DNA of 64,000 bases, taken from NCBI GenBank assembly GCA_030562195.1, contig JAUJPP010000011.1:11098001-11162000 (forward strand). The letters are read 5' to 3'. This DNA is from Nipponacmea schrenckii. Lineage: Eukaryota > Mollusca > Gastropoda > Lottiidae. Below the pieces are notes generated by a model, which saw only the letters and a list, made by a program, of their open reading frames with translations, did no database searches and was not told the origin of the DNA. Shown in pieces: positions 33,040 to 45,253 of this stretch (the stretch's first letter is position 1; the number at the start of each line of letters is the position of its first letter). The position numbers and the translations under genes are program-made.

Positions 33040-33480
33040 TTCCAAGAAAGTACAAGAAACGGCTTGATGCTAGAAAATATAAATGCTATTCTGAAGAAAA
33101 CTTACAAACAGCACTATCAGATATTACATTTAAAAAAGCCAATGAACATTATAACATTCCGTTGGGTAGATTAAGTCATCACACGAATAAAAAAAACATA
33201 CTGGGAAAACTGGTCATCCAATTGTGTTTAACAATGAAGAAGCGGCTTCATTTGTAGACCATCTTCTACCTTCGGCTGAATGGGCCAATTCATTCATTAA
33301 ACGATAGTCTGGTTAAATTACTTTTAGATTTTTTCAAAATATTAAGCGTTCCAGGTCTAACATAGGGTCAAGAATAGTAAAATCGTATTTTGGTGAACTG
33401 AAGAAGTCGTTAACAGATGAATCAGAAGTTTTGATACCCCCTACTCATATATTTAACTACGATGTAATCATTTCGTTTAT
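33040..33480 (+). pseudogene. pogo/Tigger-like transposase remnant
   Basis: 'RKYKCYSEENLQTALSDI' with 'KANEHYNIPLGRLSHHTNKK' is a psq-type helix-turn-helix. After a one-base shift 'TGKTGHPIVFNNEEAASFVD' continues the CENP-B-like region. Further on, 'IKRSRSNIGSRIVKSYFGEL' and 'LIPPTHIFNYDVII' mark the start of the DDE core, with Asp in 'NYD' where the family has 'NYDET'. The rest of the core is lost. Read by eye across two frames. Confidence 0.55.
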
Positions 33481-33994
33481 AAAAAAGGAAATAAAAATGT
33501 GTTTGATTTTACAAGACAATTTCTGGCGTATATACCTAAGCTGCAAGTCAATATATTGGTTGAAACCTACAGGCCAGTTATTCATCATTTACTTATTTGG
33601 TATAGCCAAATAGTATAGTTCGGTTAAGTTAGGGGTAGTGAAAAAATACTGAAGGGAGGCATGTATTGTATTATAATGTGTGTGATGCCGTCATGTATGT
33701 CCCCACTAAATGGTGTACATGTATTCTTATGCATTATTTTGTTACATAGCTTTATTTCAAAATCTGTATAAATACACTATTCTTTAATGTATATATTTAA
33801 ATATAAATTGATGCCAGTGTGTCATACTTGTATCTTGTAAAACCCCTTTGAGCGAACAGTACAATAAATAAATAAATGAAATATGTTCACTATTGAACTG
33901 TATACGTAAACCGGATGACTAAATAATGGGTAGTTCACATCAATATCGACCAAGAGTCTTTGTACAACACTACTCTTTGTTCCACACTACTCTA
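33481..33994. other. Unassigned sequence
   Basis: No gene supported. AATAAATAAATAAATG near 33864. Confidence 0.3.
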
Positions 33995-34470
33995 CAGGTT
34001 TAACTCCCTTGATCACAATTCACAAAATTTGACCTATATTAAGATACTATTTTCCTGTATTTCTAGAACTTGTATACCTATATATACTATTTACGGCATA
34101 TAGATATACGAGAACTCGTAAAATAATTCATTAAATCAAGACGAAGGTACACTAACTGGAACAAGTAAATAGCTTTAAAATCATTGAAATGCAACTACAA
34201 TATTATATTTATGAACTGGTTAACTCCCTTGATCACAATTCATATAATTTGACCTATATTAAGATACTGTTTGCCCTATTCCCAAAACTTATATATCTGT
34301 CTACACGATTTACGGCCTAACAGGACTCGTAAAATAATTAAATTAATTAAATCAATAAGGTATACAGCCCGATAGCTTCAAAATCGTATTAATAACCCCT
34401 AATTAATAGATTTATTAACGAGTTAGTTCCCCTAACTACAATTCACATTTCCCGTTGAAAAACACGAAGT
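33995..34470. repeat. Diverged tandem repeat, about 210-220 bp, three units
   Basis: 'aactcccttgatcacaattc' at 34002 and 34222 and a diverged third copy near 34424; units share 'gacctatattaagatactnt' and 'actcgtaaaataatt'. Non-coding. Confidence 0.55.
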
Positions 34471-34789
34471 AATATCATCAAGCTTTTCCTTAGTTAAAAT
34501 AGGAACAGATTGTCTACTTTGAAGGAGTAACATTGCGTTTCACCCATGAATTACACGATTGAGAAAAAAGAATGGCTACACCTATGAAAGGCTCCAATAT
34601 ATTTTTGGCAATAATGATTCAATAAAATAAGATATTTAATAAGAATAAAACAGTAGCACTTAAGTAGACATTTGACAGCTGGTTTTGAAGAAATAGTAGA
34701 AATGAAAAACATCACAAACAATGATTTTAAAAGCTAATCTGCTTTTGAAAAAATTGGACAATTTGTTCGTTATGTCAGTCAAACGACAC

Positions 34790-36512
34790 TACTGATGGAC
34801 ATAAGTTTGTCAAAGCACAGCACACAAAAAACACTTTATCTAACACAGAACGTCTGTCATTTGGTTTTATCATCAGATAATCTATGGGACAGGTAGCTCC
34901 AAGTATAGAATACTTTTGTCGTACACTTCCGATGACCCTTTCCACATGTATACGCGCGTTGGCAATTTTTTGCGTGTGGATTCCACTCCAGTGGCACTTA
35001 ATTGGCTCTTTCCGCTCGTAAAAGCAGGCTAATTCACCTCAGCTGCAGACTATGCAACTAAATCTTTTATTTCGAATCCCCAATCAGCCAAAACCAAATC
35101 ACCATGAAGTAGGTTATCTAAAAATGTACAATTCGCAGGTAGGTGTTTGTCACTTACACGGCCTCCCCAACCTTCAGAAATGAAACTGACAGTTCGTTGT
35201 GGTGTAATTCCAATCAAGTACTTGGCCGTGTTATGGTGCTTATAATTAGACCATGTTTGTGCACGCACTGTCATATTGGAGGGTCGATCGATAAAAATCT
35301 AGAAGCAATCTATGATCAGTCACCTTGCGTTGGAAATACTTCCTGAAAACCATTGGCATAGTTTCATGTAATTCATGACGGTCTGGCCAACGCACCAAAG
35401 GCTGCAGGTTTTCATACATGATATGGATCACCTCTAAGAATGCCTTGATATAGTGGATCGACCCACACCAAAACGATAACCGAGGTCCTTCATTGGCAGG
35501 TTGAGACGCAGAAGCATAAGTGTTCTTATAAATTTTTGGATCTTTCTCAGTGATGAAGTCTTGGTCTCGGATATTTCAGATTTTAACAGGTTAAACAAAG
35601 CAATTAAGGAAATAAAACTATGGATGCAGGTGTAATATCTGACTCTGTCATCATCTCCTGCGAAATCATCAGGTGTGTCAGATTTATGGACAGTGTTTGT
35701 CAAACCCTCATTCTCGCCCTTCAGCTTAATATTCTCAAGTTTTAGCATGGCCATTTCCTCCTCTACCTGTTGAAGTTTTAGTGCAGATTTTGAAGCCTCG
35801 GCTTAAGCCAATTCTAAATCTGATGGTTCTGGGAACTCAGCTTTATCCTCGCGTGATTCATCATCAAAGAATGAGCTTAGATCAACCAGGCTCATGGCAG
35901 CTTCCATTCTCCTCACATTTTTTTCCTATTTTGTAATCGATCATGTCTTCCTGTGGCATGTTCAGCTTTCTTCTTTTCGCCATACCCCATTTTCAATGAA
36001 CGAACCCAATTTGGTTTGGTGTCTTCATATAAAACAGATGGTTTCCCTGCAAAATTGGGATATATGAAATAATTATAAAAGGTATCACATCACACATTCA
36101 TACAGGTGCAAAATCCAAGATGACCGGACATGATGTAGGCATATTGAGTATGCCTGACCAAATATTGCGATTTATAATACCTCGTACGTATGTTTTTGTT
36201 TATTTTAACCGGCACTGTCTTTTTAAAATGTGATTATTTCTCGTATAACAGACAGAAATTACATTATTTCGGACATAATATAAAACAGCATACCTGCTAC
36301 GAAATGATCTGAGCAGACACGAATGTTAGAAAAGGTGCTATCGCTCATATCTGTTCGGTTGATGGCAGCTAACCAGCGTCTTCGTCTCGCCTCGGATTTC
36401 TGTCGTGTCAATTCACCTGGACACGTGACAACTTTAGGTAACCTGAAAAAGCTTTGTGTGTCTCGGTTGCGTATCGATTATTGCAGTCCCCAACAGCACA
36501 GGTAAGCGGCAT
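34790..36512 (-). pseudogene. THAP-domain DDE transposase (DDE_Tnp_4 type), two exons
   Basis: Exon 1 (36512-36294) starts 'MPLTCAVGDCNNRYATETHK' and has 'RRRRWLAAINRTD' and 'IRVCSDHF': a C2CH THAP zinc finger with one shift in a T run. Exon 2 (36046 down) continues 'KPSVLYEDTKPNWVRSLKMG', a coiled coil ('EEEMAMLKLENIKLKGENEG'), a helix-turn-helix ('LNLPMKDLGYRFGVGRSTIS') and the DDE core. The first Asp is in 'IIDCFEIFI' (out of frame). '[20 protein letters not shown]' follows, with the second Asp in '[10 protein letters not shown]' and Glu in 'HVERVIG' (another frame). All three acidic residues survive but there are at least four shifts or stops, including a TAA near 35803. Binds element ends through THAP in working relatives. 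Confidence 0.75.
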
Positions 36513-37384
36513 TGTGATGGATTTGGTTGAATGCGCATACAGAATAACTTCTCAATCGCCTTTGTTGTGTTTATGCAGCCTACCAAGATGGCCGACTGCA
36601 ATGCATTGTTGGTAATATTGAAACTCGCAGAACCCTTTATTGGGATGGAAAGCAAGTCGAACATAATGAAATCGAGAATAAACGGTTTATTTTTCAGGGA
36701 TAAGAAAGCCAATCTTGTATTTAGATGTATTATGGCTATATTAAAGGCCATGATGCATTCACAATAATATTGTTTTTACTCTCAATAAAGCAGATCTTTT
36801 TCTCAGGAAAAAATTCTGTTCACGGTATTAAGCCTCCACACTACACGTATAGCCATTTCACTCCGTTCCTTGTTCACAAATGATTAATGTTGTTAATCAC
36901 AACATTGACTGAAATGTCCATATTTTCCACAAGATTTACATTGTCCGTGTTAATTACACAGGGGGCAAAATATTTCCTTCACGTTTTTCGACAGTAAACA
37001 AAATTTTTACTGCCACATTTCATACACAGTCCATGAAATGTTTTAGATCAATTTATCTGTTTGTTCTGAAGATATTTGGAAGTTTATTTGCATTCTTCCA
37101 CACAACTTTTCTAGAATGAAACTGAAATAATCCAAATCCAAATGTGTTTTGTTGAAGAGACACTCGTTCAGTCTATATTTCACACATGTGAGAAGCAACA
37201 TCAAAATATTTTATTCGTAGTGAATCTTTGTCACAACAATATTTGTTTATGGTGTCCACCCAAAATCCTTTTAAACAGAATATCATTGAAATCAATAATA
37301 CACAAACATTGTGGCCACTCAGTTTTATATGTTTCTGCTTACTTAACCCCCTTGCGATAATTTCTATAACGTCTTACGTAAGCT
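36513..37384. other. Unassigned, with a possible Cys-rich remnant on the minus strand
   Basis: Reverse-strand codons at 36880-37060 give 'CMKCGSKNFVYCRK' and, after stops, 'CKSCGKYGHFSQCC', suggesting a decayed zinc-binding region. Nothing firmer. Confidence 0.25.
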
Positions 37385-37923
37385 TTATATTAGCTTTCCT
37401 TCTTTGAATCGAAGCAGTTCGGGCTGAAAATCTGGCCATGTACATTTGAAATGACTTTCTTCACTTGGTTGTTGTGGGACAAGAGCAGACTTTTCATCAA
37501 GTTGCCTGCGAACTGTGCCACCTCTCTTACATCTTACAATGAATCTTACAATGATTGTTTCTTTAATCACCCAATTATTTAACTGTTTATCATTTGAGTT
37601 CTCAAGATTCAATGAATGGATCTTTTCTACAAGTCTACAGGTTGTCTAGAAAGAGTTCTCACTTTTAGTGCTTCTAGTGAAAGTTATGCAATATAGTCAA
37701 AGAAAGCTTATCCGAATGTGACCGTAATTTTCATAACTTTCATGACTGACTCACTATCAATGCTTTCGGTATTTTGCTCTCTGGCATTAGGAACGTAGTT
37801 CGGATCTCTGTCTGAATCATCTGCGAGTTCACCATTACTCTGCTGATCGTAGTCTGGTGGATCTTTGACAGCATAAACATCATTTTCAAGGTCGGAGGTT
37901 GCTTCCATCACTAGATAATGCAA
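37385..37923 (-). pseudogene. Unrecognised acidic protein remnant
   Basis: Two frames: 37923-37708 ('MEATSDLENDVYAVKDPPDY', 'DDSDRDPNYVPNAREQNTES') and 37612-37385 ('LDEKSALVPQQPSEESHFKC'). The acidic leader resembles N-termini of transposase-like proteins, but no catalytic domain was found next to it. Confidence 0.25.
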
Positions 37924-39789
37924 TGCCTTGATATTGCTATCGCCTATTATAGCATCTGAGATTGCTTCTCGATCTCAATTCCTACTCTTAGAACAATGTC
38001 AGTGTTAGGAACAGCATGTCAGTGTTAGGAACAGCAGTCTCGTGTTTTTCCTAGAAATTTAGTGTACTCTTCTTTCATCACAGAGTATTTGATCCTGTTT
38101 TTGATTTTGAAACCAGATTGTGTTTACCTACTGTATGTTAGTCGCCAAACCGTTTGTTACGTCTTGAACTGGTGCTATAAGGCTTAACATCTAAATGCAC
38201 CGACTCGATCAGACCCCGTATTCTTCTGGCTCATCAAAACAACACCAGCTTCATATGAAGACGAAAACTCCTTTAATAATATTCTTGGCAGTTTAGGTAT
38301 GATTGTGACGTAAGAGAGTTCTATGACTTGAGGGCCGAAATAATTGAGTTAGTGGAGAGAGATATTATCACTTAGCAAAACAAAATGAACCATCAATTCT
38401 CCTCTAATAATACTTAACATAGCAGTATCAATATCAGGGTCAGTGATTTAGATACGTTTTGGCCTTATTTTCTTCACATAAAATTAACCCATTCCTGAAT
38501 AAAAAGATTGACAACTTAACTTCCTCCAATGGAGATAATTCTTAGAGCAAAACAAAATGATATGCAGCACAACACCTTTCTAGACAACAATGCAATTAAA
38601 GGGAGACAAATCCAAACTTCGGACCACACAAATAATAACCTTAAAATTAACACAAATGAGATTAATCTAGAATCAACAGTATGAGTTTGTCTAAATTTTG
38701 ATTTACCTCCATACCTTGTGCAGCTATAGATGCTGGGTTTCTTTTTTACAGGCCTTGACTTTAATAAGAGAAGGAAATTCTCGGCCACTTTCATAGGAAG
38801 ATTCAAGTGGTGGCAACTTCGAATAATCGAGTTAAATCGTATTCAAACTTTCCTCTGCGCATGATGTGGTAGGTTGATCATTTTTGGTCGCTTTTCTTTT
38901 TAACACTTATTCACTATTTTTTTTTTGTCTGCATCTTTTTTTTTAAAATGAAAAAAACCGAAATGTATTAGGGTCCATCAGCACAAGAAATGGCAATATA
39001 GCACCTGAATACGAAAAAAAAAAATTTATAAAATAAAATAAAAATAAGTCTAAAAAAACAAAGTCCTATCAAAATATGATTGAGCAATGGTTTGATCTAT
39101 TGAATTTTCTTATCTCCCTCTTGTAAAGCATGTCACAAAAACAAAGTATATAGTTATGACCATAAACTATTTAATTTGCCATCATTTATACATTTTATCG
39201 AATAAAAATGTGCTTTCAGGTGTAGGGGTTTTCACCATGTATTTATCTTAACAATATTGTCGAACTTTATAAAATACTCTAGATTTCATGTCATTAAACG
39301 ATCTTAATAATGAAATAGCATCACATTTAGAAATTCCACTGATATTAATATATTGAAACTATTTTGAGTGTATCTAAAGTTTAAAATACTAAAGTAGTAA
39401 TTGCGTCTGTTGGAAATATTGCCTGGACATTCTGAATGATAATAGCTGTATAACATTCTTTGCACAGCGGTCGACAGAAAGGTCCCACAGTGAGAGTGTA
39501 ATGACTCCTGTATTGTGGAATACTATCGACGAAATCTTAATTATCTGACGTCGTTCATCCGAGATTGTAGTCTGTCTAGTTTTTTGTCCGCCCCTCCCCT
39601 TTCGTCCTCACCTGGAGTACCATCATCCTTGATACGCTTAAAAGCTCAAAACAATATTTTTGCAATAGTTACACCATGCATTATCACCAAATCTTGTTTG
39701 CAGAACCCAATACTCTTTCTCTTAACAACAACTCGATATTCCTGAGTTATTTTGCGACCAATGTTCTCTCACCCGCATACAACTGTCAG
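37924..39789. other. Unassigned, with an I-clade LINE tail at 38955-39080
   Basis: A 24-bp word ('gtcagtgttaggaacagcat') is doubled at 37997-38045. At 38955-39080 'aaatgtattagggtccatca' and 'gcacctgaatacgaaaaaaa' match the LINE 3' end (minus orientation). No gene supported elsewhere. Confidence 0.4.
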
Positions 39790-40760
39790 TTAGAGAGTTA
39801 CTCTTATATTATTCTTACCAGTAGGTATAAACTTTTCTACAAAAGATTGTTTTAAAGGTAACTCTAAAACTCTGACAGCACTTTCTGGATCTGGATCTCT
39901 AAAGTGTGAATAAGTAGTTGATATTTTAAGCATACAAGCTTCAGCATCCAAATTATTTCTTTAACTTCTTTAAAAGTTCAACGTAATAACATCTGTCCTC
40001 TTAACAGCAACTCAATATGACTAAGTATCTTTGCACCCAGTGTCTAGCAACCTGCATAAACCATCAGTTAGGAGTTACTTATATTATTCTTACCAGTAGG
40101 TATAAACTACACTTTTCTAAAAGATTGTTTTAAAGGTAAACCTAAAATTCTGACAGGACTTTCTGGATCAGAGACCTCTCTAAATGTGAATAAGTAGTTG
40201 ATATTTTAAGCATACAAGCTTCAGCATCCAAATTATTTCTTTAACTTCTTTAAAAGTTAAACGTAATAACATATTCCTCGTTAAGCCTTTGTAAATCTGT
40301 TGACCTCATGCATAAACTGATAACCACATGAGGATGAACTAAGATAAATGATCCTTATTCAGGTCACCCTCCTGAAGAGTATTCGTAGTGTATTTTTACA
40401 TTCACACATTTTGTAAAACATTTAGTTAGTGAGTTAATCTTATATTATTCTTACCAGTAGGTATAAACTACACTTTTCTAAAAGATTGTTTTAAAGGTAA
40501 ACCTAAAATTCTGACAGGACTTTCTGGGTCAGAGACCTCTCTAGAATGTGAATAAGTAGTTGATATTTTAAGCATACAAGCTTCAGCATCCAAATTATTT
40601 CTTTAACTTCTTTAAAAGTTAAACGTAATAACATATTCCTCGTTAAGCCTTTGTAAATCTCTTGCCCTATGCATAAGCCTGATAAACCACATGAGGATGA
40701 AACTAAGATAAATTATCCTAATTCAGGTCACCTGAAGAGTCTTGTATTTTGGAATCAGCT
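39790..40760. repeat. Irregular tandem triplication
   Basis: 'attcttaccagtaggtataa' recurs at about 39811, 40086 and 40447. Each unit carries 'aaagattgttttaaaggtaa', 'gacaggactttctgg' and 'catacaagcttcagcatcca'. Units differ in length (275 and 361 bp), the third having extra 3' sequence ('ccacatgaggatgaaacta'). Non-coding. Confidence 0.65.
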
Positions 40761-41966
40761 TTTAACCTTTTAAAGACTTCCTCCCTGAATCATTATATGT
40801 TCTGAAAATCTTTTACTCATTTTAATAATATGGTAATAAAATTACATTTTTTTGGTGTCCATGCACGAATCTGATTTTTCTGTTAATGTTACACCTGCAT
40901 ATTGTTTCTTTTCTTTTTCAGACAAACCTAAACCTTTCCAGTTTGCAAGTTTAGCATTATAAAGTATTGCTTGTTCCTCTTTGTGAGCTTGGTACTACAA
41001 ATGGAATGGGGTATAATATCTTATTCTTTTTAATTTGATAATGAAGAAATTAAGCACACTATTCAATACAGCTATATTGTGATGGTCTTGGGTGGCTTGG
41101 TTTGTATACAACCGTATGAACATCTTCCTCTCAAATGCGTATTGTACCGTCTCCTCGGGGCTGCATTTGACTATAAAATATATCCTATAATGCTAAGACC
41201 GGACACAAGTTATATGACATAGTTTATTTTCTAGCATGTAAAATAACTAGGATGAGCAATTCGTTTACTGGTTAACGAAAATGAACAACCAATACGTAGT
41301 ATAGAATTACTTAATTAAACGATAAACGAAGTTCAATAGAAAATACTGGGAAGTATCTGTAATGTTGAAACAGAGTTTGTTCACTTCCTTAAATGCTATT
41401 TGGTACACTAAACTTCATAGCACACATTGTGCCTTATACTCATGAGAACAAAACATAGGAAACAAATATGACAATAAAAGTATATGAAACAAAAGAATCA
41501 CATTTTATGCAACATAGGCCATGAAAATAAACTAAATAAATTTTTGTCGGAATCAATTAAGCTTGACGGAGAGGATGTTTACTATACGACGTGAATTCTG
41601 AACATGGATATTAGGTTGACACAGTCGAGTCGATTCAAAACCATTCGTCATTCCACGTGACAAATGGGTGGTTCATTTCCGAGAAGTGATTTGATTCACT
41701 AGTGGAATCGAATAAAATACTGCATCACAAATAGACTAGTTTTTTTTTAGCTTTACTATTGAAATACGATTGGTTTTTTAACCCGCGATTTATACGTATA
41801 ATCTTTCACAGCTAAAGCAGCTTCGTGAAGTTTTTTTTTATAGCATAGTGGGGACATTCGTCATCGTAATTCCCTTTTTTAGGACCCAGTAGGGTATCTA
41901 ATAGTTAAACGCAAATCGGCCATATTTCAATAAAGTTGCGAGTTTCATTTACAGAATTTTGACAAT
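40761..41966. other. Unassigned AT-rich sequence
   Basis: No gene, repeat end or RNA seen. Confidence 0.3.
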
Positions 41967-42300
41967 TCATGGCAATGAAAAGAGAAAAGTATCCCAATTT
42001 CGATGGGTATCATTAATCTCGGTCATGGTGTCGTTCAAGAAACGAAGTCTTTCAGTGAGACCGTTACTTTCTGGATGAAAACTAGATGTTGTAATATGAT
42101 TAATGTTAAATGTGCTTGAAATAAGAAGCCAACCTTCTCCAAATGGCGCTCCCATTCTAAAAAAAAGAACTGTTTTGAGCCCTGGCCAGAAAATGGGTTG
42201 ATTATAGAGGTTAAATTTTGTGCACGAATTTCGAGTTGCAAATTCTTGAAAATTTTCAGCCAAATCCTGTAAAGAAATATTTTCAGAAGCCATGTTCTAT
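41967..42300 (-). pseudogene. Ty3/Gypsy integrase fragment
   Basis: 'FNINHITTSSFHPESNGLTE' and 'RLRFLNDTMTE', then 'RNWDTFLFSLP', correspond to the Glu-containing end of a Gypsy integrase core. The preceding 'TKFNLYNQPIFWPGLKT' may be the region before the second Asp, which is not present. A short, dead fragment of a different lineage from 17.5 kb. Confidence 0.6.
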
Positions 42301-42739
42301 AAAATTTGTATAATATATTTGTATTCTGAAAATTCTGGATGGAACATCTTGCACACACTGGAACGTTTTGAAACTTGAACGGTTGGAACGAACGGCAACG
42401 GAAAAATGATAACTGGAACTTTATACATACATGTATATCTGATGAATCCAGCAGAACAACTTTAAGGATCACACCGTCTCGTAGAAATGTGAGGATGAAA
42501 AGTTCAGGTTTTGTTACATTGCAAAATATAAGCTTATGTAACAATAAAACAAACAAGGTTAACAAGGTATTATTTTAAATTTAATCTTAAAACAACATCT
42601 TATAAATATATCTTATAGCGTAATTAATACACAAGTCTAATGCTTGAACAGACATTAAGATTATTAAACAGACTTTTAGATTATAAAACAATAGTTGGTG
42701 TCCTCAAGGCACATTTATATTACACAAGTGAGAATATTT
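42301..42739. other. Unassigned sequence
   Basis: No supported gene; short open frames on both strands look random. Confidence 0.25.
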
Positions 42740-43520
42740 CTTTTTAATGTCTGATATCGTCGTCTTATTGTACTTGGCTTATCAATGTTATAGCATCGGA
42801 AAAAGAGACATTTAGCCTGCTCATTCCCAATAATACTTCACCAAAAGGAACAATAGATGTTGCAGCCAACTGCTGAATCTCTTAATATGATGCATCAATT
42901 TTTACCCACATCTCTGGATTCACCAAAGGAGGAGACAACATTTCAGTTTTCTGGTAATTCATATTAACTTAAAATTGTTCCAGTTTCACAGAGACTTATA
43001 CAAGCCGTATCAATAAATATTGTTAAAGATTGATCGATTGGCGGCCCTCTGGATAGAGATTTTAACTTGGGCAACTGGATGATCAGAACCAACATTTACT
43101 ACTAATTTGTTATCAACATCATTTGTACAACTAAATAAAGCATTATTAATTCTACTATTAATATCAGAATCAATATTACCATATTACCACCATGAATCAT
43201 TGTCAAATTCAACACGAATATTAGGCCTCTTATTTTGTACATACTGGTTATACTCATCATTGTATTCGTATTGTTCAAATAAATTCATATCCTGATATCA
43301 AAATCATTTTGATCACTCACACGTGTTGCCTCCACGAGGCCAAACTTTATTTTTTATGCCCGAAAATCTTGTGCTGACTAAATTTATGTTACTAACTTCT
43401 TTGAAAACTACGTTTTCACCTGGATCTAATTTCCCGTGCCTTTGAGGGAAAACTTTAACATTTTTCCTTTGATTTTCATCAAAAGCCGGATCAGAAGTAG
43501 AAGTTGTATTAAATGCCACA
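42740..43520 (-). pseudogene. Possible gag-like remnant of a tyrosine-recombinase (DIRS-like) retroelement
   Basis: Minus-strand codons give 'STSDPAFDENQRKNVKVFPQ' (43519 down), 'NLFEQYEYNDEYNQYVQNKR' and 'SDHPVAQVKISIQRAANRSI', then near 42960 'TEMLSPPLVNPEMWVKIDAS' and 'EIQQLAATSIVPFGEVLLG'. The 'P.VNPE.W' block followed by helical text resembles DIRS ORF1. Many stops and shifts. The assignment is tentative. Confidence 0.3.
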
Positions 43521-44002
43521 TTTTAAGTTTTAGGAGACTGTAATTGCCTCTTATTTATCCATTTCTTTTTAGAATTTTCTCATACAGAGATACAGTCTAC
43601 GTCTATGCTATCAAAGCCTAAAAAATTCCCTTCATCGGGATTCTTATTCGAGCAGAATTGGCGCCAATGGGGATGCTACTGGTAGAAGACCTAGGAACAC
43701 CATCGTATTAATATTTTCTTGAGATAAGCTATTTCTGTAGGGATTTACTATCTGACCACAACCACTAAAAAGTCTCACTTGGCATACTTATTATATACTA
43801 GCATAACATCAGAATTTGTCTGTGCTCTGTATTTTCGTATCTCTGTTTCAAATGTCTGAGAACTGCAGCACGAATATTCTTCCTCATGGCACATTCTGTG
43901 GCAAGAGGTTCTAAAAGTGCTACTGGTTGTCAAGTTAATAATTCACATGATATTCACTTGTTGTTATGTTGCCACGAAAGACTTAAACGTATTCCTGCGG
44001 AA

Positions 44003-44305
44003 TCTCAAAGGAACGATATTCCTCTTCTATGTTAATAAGCTACTCCAATGCGCAGTCTCAAAGGAACGATATTCCTCTTCTATGTTAATAAGCTACTCAA
44101 ATGAGTAGTCTCAAAGGAACGATATTCCTCTTCTATGTTAATAAGCTACTCCAATGCGCAGTCTCAAAGGAACCTATTCCTCTGCTATGTTACTAAGCTA
44201 CTCCAATGCGCAGTCTCAAAGTAACGATATTCCTCTTCTATGTTAATAAGCTACTCCAATGCGCAGTCTCAAAGGAACGATATTCCTTTTCTATGTTAAT
44301 AAGAT
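44003..44305. repeat. 53-bp minisatellite, 5.6 copies
   Basis: 'tctcaaaggaacgatattcc' starts units at 44003, 44056, 44109, 44162, 44214 and 44267 (52-53 apart); each also holds 'tatgttaataagctactcca' and 'atgcgcag'. Over 90 percent identity between units, so a recent array. No coding function evident. Confidence 0.85.
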
Positions 44306-44743
44306 CACATGATATATTACACATATGTCTGAGTCAATGCTGTATTATTTATTGCTGATAACATCTGGTGGAATACTGGTCAAATCCAATTCTGTTAATC
44401 TCTGGTCTAGAATCTTCTTTCATCGGGATTTGTTTATAGCCCATGTTTGATTTTGGGTAAAATTGAGAGAAATTCCGAAATTGGTAGATTTATATCTTGC
44501 AATCTACCATATTATGTACTCAGTTTAGCAAGTTTTCTTAACTTTTGACCGTAACTTAACGAAATTTGTAATTACTCATTTACGAAACAGTTAAATGTTT
44601 GTAGGTTTAGAGCAGTTAAACGATTCTAGGTTTATAGCATAAAGTTTTTGCAGACACAATCCACATATAAAATATGATTTGATAGATCGGGAACAGCTTT
44701 GTCTCATAAAATCGTAATATTTCATTAACTTATTGAATACAGT
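44306..44743. other. Unassigned sequence
   Basis: Nothing supported. Confidence 0.3.
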
Positions 44744-44980
44744 CTACATATTATCAATTCTGTCATCAAAGTTTCCAATCTCAACAGTCGTTCCCTTTTT
44801 ATTATCCTCATCGATGGAAGGCTTCTGGTTAAAGTCTATATTTTCTGGGTTTTTTTTTTGACAATATTGGAACCGTTTTTTTTTATGAAATAACTCAGCA
44901 CTTGACAATCCCTGTAACAATAGTTTTTCTTCTCCTTCTGGATTGCCGTCATCATCTATATTCATATCTTCCTCTGACAT
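44744..44980 (-). CDS. Unrecognised small acidic open frame
   Basis: ATG at 44980 starts 'MSEEDMNIDDDGNPEGEEKL', then 'LLQGLSSAELFHKKKRFQYC' and an acidic end, with TAA near 44744. It could be the N-terminus of the gag-like remnant further along the same strand, which would also begin with an acidic stretch. No family recognised. Confidence 0.25.
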   Translation of the reverse strand: MSEEDMNIDDDGNPEGEEKLLLQGLSSAELFHKKKRFQYCQKKNPENIDFNQKPSIDEDNKKGTTVEIGNFDDRIDNM

Positions 44981-45253
44981 TTTATAAGATAAAACACACT
45001 TCACGTTCAAGAAAAATAATAAACTAAGGCGGACGGTAATGGTCTCGCGTGCAAAAAGAACATTCTACATTTGAGAAACCTACTAGATTGACTTCTATTA
45101 CTAGATTATGACTAGAAATTTCTCGAATGAATTGACTACTATTTATTGATAGCCAGGGTCACCTTCGGTTGCAACACCTTGGTTTCGACCAAACGACCAC
45201 TTATTCGGATAGTCACCCGAATGACATCTAGTCTCGACCATCATAAATGCAAG

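Noticed and set aside
39761..40760. Possible repeated gene fragments
   Set aside because: The three units have no shared open frame; a non-coding triplication.
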